A stretch of 10,277 bases of DNA from JABIBU01 sp964464685 (GTDB taxonomy: Bacteria; Patescibacteriota; Patescibacteriia; Magasanikbacterales; UBA922). The position numbers were made by a program, and so were the translations under genes. Position 1 is the stretch's first letter. Each line of letters begins with the position of its first letter. Below are positions 5,530 to 10,277 of the stretch, piece after piece. The notes under the pieces were generated by a model that was not told the DNA's origin, ran no database searches, and was given only the letters and a program-made list of their open reading frames with translations. Location: contig CAYXGV010000034.1 in the NCBI GenBank assembly GCA_964464685.1, forward strand, positions 1 to 10,277. The letters run 5' to 3'.

Positions 5530-5880
5530 ATGGAAAATCAAATCCAACCACAACATCAGCCTAAGGCTGACCCCTCCCGTTCGGCGGGCGGGCAGCCTAT
5601 GGCTGGAAAAGGTATTCAAATAAAAGCTAAAGATGAGACTTTGGCAGGAAACTATGCCAATATGGCACAGATTAGTCATAACAAAGAAGAGTTTATTTTG
5701 GATTTTATGAGTGTGTTTCCTCCGGTAGGAACTCTAAATTCTCGTGTTATTATGAGTCCAGGTCATTACAAGAGAATGATTAAGGCTATGCAAGATAATT
5801 TACAAAAGTATGAATCTCGTTTTGGTTCGGTAGAAGAATCAGACGAACCAGAAACTGTTCATGGGTTTCCAGTAAAATAA
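5530..5880 (+). CDS. DUF3467 family protein
   Basis: The conserved DUF3467 domain covers about residues 36-100: ETLAGNYANMAQISHNKEEFILDF, then FPPVGTLNSRVIMSPGHYKRMIKAMQDNL and a helical end, KYESRFG. The family is small (about 100 aa), soluble and of unknown function. Placement between dnaK and dnaJ suggests co-expression with the chaperones but no proven link. The N-terminal tail is odd: residues 9-27 (HQPKADPSRSAGGQPMAGK) are encoded by a string of small palindromes at 5556-5605 that look like a repeat element read in frame, ahead of the conserved core at KDETLAGNY. Start ATG 5530 has no Shine-Dalgarno sequence; the internal ATG at 5599 (PMAG) is a possible start that would remove most of the repeat. 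Confidence 0.85.
   Translation: MENQIQPQHQPKADPSRSAGGQPMAGKGIQIKAKDETLAGNYANMAQISHNKEEFILDFMSVFPPVGTLNSRVIMSPGHYKRMIKAMQDNLQKYESRFGSVEESDEPETVHGFPVK
5556..5605 (+). repeat. In-frame triple-hairpin palindromic element inside the DUF3467 gene
   Basis: Three small stems follow one another: TCAGCC-TAA-GGCTGA (5556-5570), CCCG-TTCGG-CGGG (5576-5588) and CAGCC-TAT-GGCTG (5593-5605). They are GC-rich against an AT-rich gene. They encode the proline/glycine/alanine tail before the DUF3467 domain. The design matches the stem pairs in dnaJ (6358-6387), where CCAGCC-TCT-GGCTGG also occurs. Confidence 0.65.
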
Positions 5881-5996
5881 AAAAGCTTAAAAGGCTTGAA
5901 ATGCCTAAAAGGCAGGAAAGGCTTTATTTAAAATAAATATTTAGGTATTATTGGCATTTTAGGTTTTTTCGGCCTTTCAGGCTTTTCAAGCATTTA
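5881..5996. repeat. AAAAGGCTTGAAATGCC-type inverted repeats between DUF3467 and dnaJ
   Basis: The left arm (5881-5923) uses AAAAGGCTTGAAATGCC and CCTAAAAGGCAGG; the right arm (5950-5995) carries the same words reversed: GGCATTTTAGG, CGGCCTTTCAGGCTTTTCAAGC. Between them is AT-rich sequence, TTTATTTAAAATAAAT. The arms can pair imperfectly into one long hairpin or form smaller ones. The element fills the whole 120-bp spacer up to a few bases before the dnaJ start, leaving no room for a separate ribosome binding site. Confidence 0.6.
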
Positions 5997-6000
5997 ACTT

Positions 6001-7146
6001 ATGTCAAAAGATTACTACAAAATTCTTGGTGTTGAAAAAGGTGCATCACAAGATGAGATTAAAAAAGCTTTTCGTAAGCTTGCACATCAACATCATCCCG
6101 ATAAAAAAGAGGGTGATGAAAAAAAGTTTAAAGAAATAAACGAAGCTTATCAAGTCGTTGGTGATGCTCAAAAACGCCAGCAATATGACCAATATGGCTC
6201 TACTTTTGATCAGCAGGGCGGTTTTGGTGGTGGTATGGGTTGGGAAGATTTTATGAAAGCTGCAAGGAGTGGTAATTTTGGTAATTTCTCCGCTCAAGGT
6301 GGATCCGCCTGGGGCGGAGGTGGAATTGATTTGGGTGATTTGTTTGGTGATATATTTTCCGCCCAAGGCGGACCAGCCTCTGGCTGGGGATTTGGTGGTA
6401 GGACAAATGGCAGAAGTAAACGTGGTCGTGATGTACAAGTTGATTTAATATTAGATTTTGAAGAAGCAGTTTTTGGTGTAGAAAAAGAAATTAAATTAAC
6501 CAAGAATAATGCTTGTGATGTTTGTAGGGGTACAGGTGCTGAGCCAGGCAGTAAATTGAAGACTTGCTCTGATTGTAATGGACAAGGTCAGGTTCGTCAT
6601 GTTCAGCAAACTATGCTGGGGGCGATGCAACAAGTAGTCACTTGTTCTGCTTGTCAGGGTCAGGGTCAAGTGGCTGAAAAGCGCTGTAGACACTGTGGAG
6701 GTGATGGCATGGTACGAAGTGAGTCAAAGTACAAAGTAAAGATTCCAGCCGGTATTGATAATGGTCAGTCTATTCGTTTGTCCGGAAAAGGGGAGTCAGC
6801 CGGAGCCGGATCACAGGCCGGTGATCTGTATGTTGTAGTGCATGTACATCCGAGTACAAAATTTGTTCGAGAAAATTTTGATATTTTTACAACTGTTCAC
6901 ATTTCTTATCCGCAGGCAGTCATGGGTGACAAGATTGAGATTGAAACTTTGGAAGGTAAGAAAAAGTTGGTTATTCCAGCTGGAACTCAATCACATCAAC
7001 AATTTAAATTAAAAGGTCTAGGTGTGCCTCTTGTCAACGGACGGGGCAGAGGAGAACAGGTTGTAAAAGTAATAGTTGACGTGCCTAAAAAGATTAGTAG
7101 AAATGGTAAAAAATTGTTGGAAGAGTTGCAAGAAGAACTACTGTAG
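6001..7146 (+). CDS. dnaJ: Chaperone protein DnaJ (type I Hsp40)
   Basis: DnaJ delivers unfolded clients to DnaK and stimulates its ATPase. The 381-aa length is normal. The J domain spans 4-66 with HPD at 32-34. A glycine-rich region follows to about residue 135. The zinc domain has all four repeats, CDVCRGTG (from 172), CSDCNGQG, CSACQGQG and CRHCGGDG, so both zinc sites should be complete. The C-terminal domains follow (KVKIPAGIDNGQSIRLSGKG, GDLYVVVHVHPSTKF, LVIPAGTQSHQQFKLKGLGVP). Two 30-bp palindrome pairs in the glycine-rich region encode SAQGGSAWGG and SAQGGPASGWG, apparent repeat insertions in a tolerant linker. There is no Shine-Dalgarno sequence; the gene ends in TAG. It closes the chaperone cluster, about 200 bp before recJ. 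Confidence 0.97.
   Translation: MSKDYYKILGVEKGASQDEIKKAFRKLAHQHHPDKKEGDEKKFKEINEAYQVVGDAQKRQQYDQYGSTFDQQGGFGGGMGWEDFMKAARSGNFGNFSAQGGSAWGGGGIDLGDLFGDIFSAQGGPASGWGFGGRTNGRSKRGRDVQVDLILDFEEAVFGVEKEIKLTKNNACDVCRGTGAEPGSKLKTCSDCNGQGQVRHVQQTMLGAMQQVVTCSACQGQGQVAEKRCRHCGGDGMVRSESKYKVKIPAGIDNGQSIRLSGKGESAGAGSQAGDLYVVVHVHPSTKFVRENFDIFTTVHISYPQAVMGDKIEIETLEGKKKLVIPAGTQSHQQFKLKGLGVPLVNGRGRGEQVVKVIVDVPKKISRNGKKLLEELQEELL
6289..6318 (+). repeat. In-frame palindrome pair in dnaJ, copy 1
   Basis: A decayed stem TCCGCTCAAGGTGGA (6289-6303) is followed by a perfect one, TCCGCC-TGG-GGCGGA (6304-6318). It has the same 30-base layout as copy 2 at 6358-6387; the first halves differ at only two bases. It encodes serine/alanine/glycine-rich linker. 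Confidence 0.6.
6358..6387 (+). repeat. In-frame palindrome pair in dnaJ, copy 2
   Basis: Two perfect 6-bp stems with 3-base loops stand back to back: TCCGCC-CAA-GGCGGA (6358-6372) and CCAGCC-TCT-GGCTGG (6373-6387). They are GC-rich in an AT-rich gene and read in frame as SAQGGPASGW. The second stem matches in layout the CAGCC/GGCTG stems in the DUF3467 gene. Confidence 0.65.
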
Positions 7147-7149
7147 AAG

Positions 7150-7282
7150 AATAGAACACAGATCGGACTGATTTAACGGACCTGCCTGCCGGCAGGCAAG
7201 TTTGAACAGATTTTTTATTTTTGACAAAAAATAAATAAAAATTCGTTGAGATTATTTCAATCAGTTAGATCTGTGTTCTATT
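7150..7282. repeat. 133-bp MITE-like inverted-repeat element upstream of recJ
   Basis: The left arm (7150-7173, starting AATAGAACACAGATC) and right arm (7259-7282, ending GATCTGTGTTCTATT) pair at 22 of 24 positions, with the outer 15 perfect. The interior holds a perfect 16-bp palindrome, TGCCTGCCGGCAGGCA (7183-7198), then AT-rich sequence. It begins four bases after the dnaJ stop codon. CACAGATC and CTGATTTAACGG resemble words of the CGCGGAT repeat family. It has no coding capacity. It may also act as a structured 3' end of the dnaJ transcript. Confidence 0.65.
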
Positions 7283-7300
7283 TTAATTATTTTATTACTA

Positions 7301-7309
7301 TGCTATAAT
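7301..7309 (+). promoter_or_regulatory. Extended -10 promoter of recJ
   Basis: TGCTATAAT holds a perfect TATAAT (7304-7309) with the TGn extension. The -35 region at 17-bp spacing is poor (TTTTAA, 7281-7286), as is usual for extended -10 promoters. Transcription would start near 7316, giving a leader of under 30 bases before recJ. This suggests that recJ is expressed independently of the heat-shock cluster. Confidence 0.55.
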
Positions 7310-7313
7310 AAAG

Positions 7314-7334
7314 ACGGTTTAAAACCGTTTTTTT
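7314..7334 (+). terminator. Short hairpin plus T7 run at the recJ transcript start
   Basis: ACGGTT (7314-7319) pairs with AACCGT (7323-7328) over TAA, followed by seven T residues (7328-7334). It has intrinsic-terminator form but a short stem. It coincides with the predicted recJ start site, so it could stop read-through from dnaJ, or form a stem at the very 5' end of the recJ mRNA. I cannot choose between these. Confidence 0.4.
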
Positions 7335-7343
7335 GTTAAAAAT

Positions 7344-9563
7344 ATGGAAAAAATTTGGCAAGTATTAGAATCTGCTCCAGAATCATTTTTTTTAGAACAC
7401 CCCGAATTACCACCAGCAGTGGCCAATTTGTTGTATCATAGAGATATTAGGATACAAGAACAAATTGATGAATTTTTAAATCCAGATTATTCTGAGGATA
7501 TTCATGATCCTTATTTATTTAAGGACATGAAAAAGGCAGTAAAGCGAATTTTAAAAGCAATTGAGAAACAAGAAAAAATAGTTGTTCATGGTGATTATGA
7601 TGCTGACGGAGTTTCTGCCTCAGTTATTTTGGTTTCAACTATAAAAGCCTTGGGAGGAAAAAATATTGAATGTTTTTTACCTCATCGTGAGACTGATGGT
7701 TATGGTTTGAACACAAATACTGTTCAAAAATTGGCCGACGAAAAAACTAATCTTATTATTACTTGCGATTGTGGGGTTAGTAATGTAGAAGAGGTAAAAT
7801 TGGCTAATAAAAATAATATTGATGTAATAATTACTGATCACCATGCAGTACCAGAAAAATTACCACCAGCTCACGCTATTATTCATCCGCAAGTAAAAAA
7901 TGAAAAATATCCAGACAAGGGATTGGCGGGTGGAGCGGTTGCTTTCAAATTGATGCAGGGATTACTCCGAAAACACAGAGAAAATAATGAATTATTATCA
8001 AATGGCGATACCCATGAAGCTTTTGAAAAATGGTTACTTGATATGGTGGCTATCGCCACTGTGGCTGATATGGTGCCTTTGACTGGCGAATCACGAACTC
8101 TTACCAAGTATGGTTTGATAGTTTTGAATAAAACACAGAGAATTGGCTTGCAAAAATTATTATTAGAAGCTCGTTTGACTGGTGAAGAAGGTAAGGTAAA
8201 AAAAGAAATAAGTACCACAACAATTGGTTTTCAAATTGCTCCTAGAATAAATGCGGCCGGTCGTATGAATCATGCTAATGTGGCATATAATTTGATGATG
8301 ACAGAAGATCCCGAAGAAGCGACACAATTGGCTCGTGAATTAGATGGAAATAATCAAGAAAGACAAAAGATTACTGAAGAGTTGGTAAAACGTTCAATTT
8401 TACAAATTGAAGACAATCAAATGGGTAAACCAGTGTTGTTTGTTTTGGGTGAAAATTGGTCACCAGGAATTGTTGGTCTTATTGCTGGTCGAATTAAAGA
8501 AAGATATTATAAACCAACAATTGTAATGGCACAAAATGGTGAAGAAATTATGGGTTCTGGCCGAAGTGTTGAGGGTTTTAATTTAATAGAAAGTTTGCGA
8601 GAGATGCCAGAGTTGTTTGAAAAGTTTGGTGGACATCCAATGGCTTGTGGTTTTAGTTTGAAATCAACCGAGCAATTAGAAAAATTTAAAGAAGATTTAA
8701 TCAATAAATTTGTAGTTAAAACTAAAGATGTAGATATCAGACCAACCCTTATGATTGACGCCGAAGTTGATATAGATAAGGTAGATTGGGATATGTTAGA
8801 CGCTTTAAAAAAGTTTGAACCTTTTGGCCAAAATAATGAAAAACCAAAATATTTGAGTAAAAATTTAACAATACAGAATTTAGAACCAGTTGGCAAAGAA
8901 GGTAAACATTTGCGTATTATGGTAAAAAATGGTACTGACAAAATTTGCAAGACAATCGGTTGGTCGTTGTGCAATGGCAACGGTACTAATTGGTGTGAGG
9001 AATTAAAACGTGGTGATAAAATTGATATTGTTTTTGAAGTAGATGTGAATGAGTGGAATGGTAATAGAGAGCTTCAACTAACGATTGTGGATCTTCGTAA
9101 GACATGTGACACGGATATGCAGATTAACGCGGATGACACTGATAATGCGGATGATACGGATATGTTTGATAGTGATCCTAAAACTTTAATTTATGAAGAT
9201 TTGACTTATAAAATAAATGGTATCTTATTTTCTGTACAGAATAAACTCGGTAGATATTGTAATGAAAAACAGATTTCCGATGCTATTGAAAATTGTTTGA
9301 AAGAAGAAAAAATAAAATATGAAAGAGAAAAGATTCTACCACCCAGTTTCGAAGGCGAACGTGTTGGGCGTAACCGAATTGATTTTTTAATTGAAGACAA
9401 AATAATTTTAGAGGTAAAAGTAATTAGATTTGTTGGTAAAGAAGAATATTATCAATGTTTACGTTATTTAGAAGCACTAAATAAAAAGCTCTGCCTTCTG
9501 GTTAATTTTAGAGACAAATATTTAAAAATAAAGAGAGTAATTAATCCAAAAGCAAAAATATAA
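7344..9563 (+). CDS. recJ: Single-stranded-DNA exonuclease RecJ with fused C-terminal GxxExxY (PD-(D/E)XK) module
   Basis: RecJ degrades single-stranded DNA 5'-3' in recombination and repair. The DHH domain shows HGDYDADG (82-89), TCDCG with D142, and TDHH (164-167); DHHA1 shows GRMNHANVAY, SPGIVGLIAGRI, GSGRS and FGGHPMACGF; the OB-fold follows (GQNNEKP onward), ending near LQLTIVDLRKT (residue 587), where ordinary RecJ proteins stop. Residues 588-608 are Asp-rich and encoded by the 9-bp repeat. Residues 614-739 form a GxxExxY-type module: IYEDLTYKINGILFSVQNKL, a divergent motif GRYCNEKQI (636-644) and likely catalytic D680, E690 and K692 (IDF...LEVK). The total of 739 aa greatly exceeds the usual 560-590. 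It starts at ATG 7344 without a Shine-Dalgarno sequence. RecJ is certain; the fold of the added module is a family-based assignment. Confidence 0.93.
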   Translation: MEKIWQVLESAPESFFLEHPELPPAVANLLYHRDIRIQEQIDEFLNPDYSEDIHDPYLFKDMKKAVKRILKAIEKQEKIVVHGDYDADGVSASVILVSTIKALGGKNIECFLPHRETDGYGLNTNTVQKLADEKTNLIITCDCGVSNVEEVKLANKNNIDVIITDHHAVPEKLPPAHAIIHPQVKNEKYPDKGLAGGAVAFKLMQGLLRKHRENNELLSNGDTHEAFEKWLLDMVAIATVADMVPLTGESRTLTKYGLIVLNKTQRIGLQKLLLEARLTGEEGKVKKEISTTTIGFQIAPRINAAGRMNHANVAYNLMMTEDPEEATQLARELDGNNQERQKITEELVKRSILQIEDNQMGKPVLFVLGENWSPGIVGLIAGRIKERYYKPTIVMAQNGEEIMGSGRSVEGFNLIESLREMPELFEKFGGHPMACGFSLKSTEQLEKFKEDLINKFVVKTKDVDIRPTLMIDAEVDIDKVDWDMLDALKKFEPFGQNNEKPKYLSKNLTIQNLEPVGKEGKHLRIMVKNGTDKICKTIGWSLCNGNGTNWCEELKRGDKIDIVFEVDVNEWNGNRELQLTIVDLRKTCDTDMQINADDTDNADDTDMFDSDPKTLIYEDLTYKINGILFSVQNKLGRYCNEKQISDAIENCLKEEKIKYEREKILPPSFEGERVGRNRIDFLIEDKIILEVKVIRFVGKEEYYQCLRYLEALNKKLCLLVNFRDKYLKIKRVINPKAKI
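9106..9161 (+). repeat. In-frame GACGCGGAT periodic repeat at the RecJ/GxxExxY junction
   Basis: Six consecutive 9-base units run from 9108: GACACGGAT, ATGCAGATT, AACGCGGAT, GACACTGAT, AATGCGGAT, GATACGGAT. They read as Asp-Thr-Asp, Met-Gln-Ile, Asn-Ala-Asp and so on. The reverse complement of 9571-9617 matches its first 38 bases at 32 positions with one gap, so the GxxExxY coding region is enclosed by inverted copies. Confidence 0.8.
9183..9563 (+). other. GxxExxY / PDDEXK-like module region within recJ
   Basis: This stretch codes for residues 614-739 of the fusion. Free-standing GxxExxY proteins are about 120-140 aa, matching its size, so a whole gene seems to have been joined to recJ. The defining G-x-x-E-x-x-Y is altered to G-x4-E-K-Q-I, but the D-x9-E-x-K nuclease signature (D680, E690, K692) is kept. 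An in-frame ATG at 9162-9164, right after the repeat, could allow separate translation of the module. Its cellular role is unknown. Confidence 0.65.
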
Positions 9564-9570
9564 GTAAAAT

Positions 9571-9617
9571 ATCAGCGTATCTGCGACATCCGCGTGTAAT
9601 CCGCATTTCTGTGTCAC
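9571..9617 (-). repeat. Inverted copy of the CGCGGAT periodic repeat between recJ and rnhA
   Basis: On the minus strand it reads GTGACACAGAAATGCGGATT, then ACACGCGGATG and more units, closely matching 9106-9152. It fills most of the 64-bp spacer, starting seven bases after the recJ stop and ending ten bases before the rnhA start codon. Confidence 0.75.
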
Positions 9618-9627
9618 AAGTATAAAT

Positions 9628-10029
9628 ATGAAATTAACAATTTACACCGACGGTGGGGCTCGTGGTAATCCAGGTCCAGCAGCCACCGGTGTGGTTGTAA
9701 AAGATGAGCAGGGGAATACGATTGCCAATTTTGGTGAGTATCTTGGCGAACAAACAAATAATTATGCCGAATATATGGCTTTGATTTCAGGATTAAAAAA
9801 AGCCAAAGAATTAAAAGCTGATGAAGTGGGGTGTTTTGTTGATAGTAAATTAGTTTGTGAACAATTAAAAGGTAACTGGAAAGTAAAAGAACCAACTTTA
9901 CAAAAGCTTTTTGTGGTGGCATATAATTTGGCCTCAGGTTTTAAAAAAGTAACTTATCGTCACATCAGACGAGAAAAAAACAAAGAGGCTGATGCGGAAG
10001 TGAATAAGGTTTTGGACGGTTTATTATGA
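9628..10029 (+). CDS. rnhA: Ribonuclease HI
   Basis: RNase HI cuts the RNA strand of RNA/DNA hybrids (R-loops, primers). The four catalytic acids are present: D8 in YTDGGARGNPG, E48 in NYAEYMAL, D72 in FVDSKLV and D122 in NKEADAEVN, with H112 (RHIRREKN) ten residues before D122 as expected of the flexible-loop histidine. The 133-aa protein is shorter than E. coli RNase HI (155) because the basic handle is missing; the region after NWKVKEP runs straight to the last helix. Such handle-less forms are typical of archaeal-type and many CPR enzymes, which in some cases also act on other RNA-containing duplexes. Start ATG 9628 has no Shine-Dalgarno sequence and follows a repeat. It ends in TGA, the only TGA stop here. 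It is probably co-transcribed with recJ. Confidence 0.95.
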   Translation: MKLTIYTDGGARGNPGPAATGVVVKDEQGNTIANFGEYLGEQTNNYAEYMALISGLKKAKELKADEVGCFVDSKLVCEQLKGNWKVKEPTLQKLFVVAYNLASGFKKVTYRHIRREKNKEADAEVNKVLDGLL

Positions 10030-10066
10030 ATGGGGTAATTTGTTTGTTTTGTGGTATCTTCCTATT

Positions 10067-10182
10067 GTCATCTTGAGTGAAGTGAGCGACGATAGGAGCG
10101 AGCTGAATTGAAAGATCCCATACTTTGATGGGGGATCTTTCGGCTACATTCTGTACTTCGTCAGAATTTCGCTCAGGATGAC
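10067..10182. repeat. GTCATCTTGAG...CTCAGGATGAC 116-bp hairpin repeat
   Basis: The outer arms GTCATCTTGAG (10067-10077) and CTCAGGATGAC (10172-10182) pair at 10 of 11 positions. An inner stem GAAAGATCCC (10110-10119) and GGGATCTTTC (10132-10141) is a perfect 10-bp match. From memory, GTCATCCTGAGCGAA...GGATCT elements of this kind are dispersed in many bacterial genomes. It is non-coding. Its inner word GAAAGATCCC recurs before dnaK at 3382. Confidence 0.7.
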
Positions 10183-10211
10183 GTATAAAAAATACATATT
10201 TATACATAATA

Positions 10212-10236
10212 TAAAATCGCCTATAAGGCGATTTTA
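10212..10236. terminator. Rho-independent terminator after rnhA (bidirectional form)
   Basis: TAAAATCGCCT (10212-10222) pairs perfectly with AGGCGATTTTA (10226-10236) over ATA, an 11-bp stem with A-run and T-run on its flanks, so it can work on either strand. It most likely ends the recJ-rnhA transcript; a converging gene beyond the window could share it. Confidence 0.75.
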
Positions 10237-10238
10237 TT

Positions 10239-10277
10239 GGTACGTGTTACGTGTTTCATGTTATGTGTTACGTGTTT
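10239..10277 (-). repeat. ACGTAACAC-type dispersed repeat, second copy
   Basis: On the plus strand it reads as repeated TACGTGTTACGTG / TTATGTGTTACG words up to the window edge. Its reverse complement matches 1146-1176 at 25 of 31 positions. It runs off the window, so its full length is not seen. Confidence 0.6.

Noticed and set aside
7221..7226. TTGACA as -35 box for recJ
   Set aside because: No acceptable -10 box lies 15-19 bp downstream; the extended -10 at 7301-7309 is a better candidate.
9106..9161. CRISPR array
   Set aside because: The units are contiguous 9-mers without unique spacers, and no cas genes are present.
10027..10029. Alternative genetic code with TGA as glycine (seen in Absconditabacteria/Gracilibacteria)
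   Set aside because: The accepted genes have no in-frame TGA, and the TGA here ends RNase HI at its expected length.

Overview
The window reads as low-GC bacterial DNA from the Candidate Phyla Radiation (Patescibacteria), most like a Falkowbacteria/Kuenenbacteria-type lineage. The reasons are compact AT-rich genes, nearly all without a Shine-Dalgarno sequence, GrpE with a CxxC-type start (C-E-K-C), a DUF3467 protein beside the chaperones, a handle-less RNase HI, and spacers packed with short palindromic and periodic repeats. The lineage is inferred from protein flavour, not from a search. The genetic code is the standard one: TAA, TAG and one TGA all act as stops. Every gene I accept lies on the + strand.

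Layout. Bases 1-454 hold no gene. They contain a possible IS3-type terminus at the left edge, several hairpins, two perfect palindromes of 28 and 30 bp, and then a good sigma70-type promoter whose start site is covered by a degenerate CIRCE operator. Bases 455-7146 are a heat-shock cluster: a short hrcA, a Nudix-GrpE fusion gene, an Hsp20 gene, a 109-aa unknown, dnaK, a DUF3467 gene and dnaJ. Bases 7147-7343 hold a 133-bp inverted-repeat element, an extended -10 promoter and a hairpin with a T-run. Bases 7344-9563 encode RecJ with a PD-(D/E)XK-type GxxExxY module fused to its C-terminus. Bases 9628-10029 encode an RNase HI. The tail from 10030 holds a 116-bp dispersed hairpin repeat, a strong terminator and part of another repeat.

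How the genes work together. HrcA should repress the cluster through CIRCE and release it on heat stress. DnaK, DnaJ and GrpE form the core Hsp70 cycle, and Hsp20 holds unfolding clients. RecJ (5'-3' single-strand exonuclease) and RNase HI (RNA/DNA hybrids) are a small nucleic-acid maintenance pair.

Most unusual features. (1) A Nudix hydrolase domain is translationally fused in front of GrpE with no internal start. (2) A GxxExxY module is joined to RecJ and bracketed by inverted copies of a 9-bp periodic repeat (consensus near GACGCGGAT). The same repeat sits in frame inside GrpE and also in spacers. (3) Palindromic mini-elements lie in frame inside the DUF3467 gene and dnaJ. (4) The spacers hold a series of different repeat families. 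Together these suggest short repeat elements that spread through both spacers and tolerant protein loops, one of them associated with a nuclease-fold gene.
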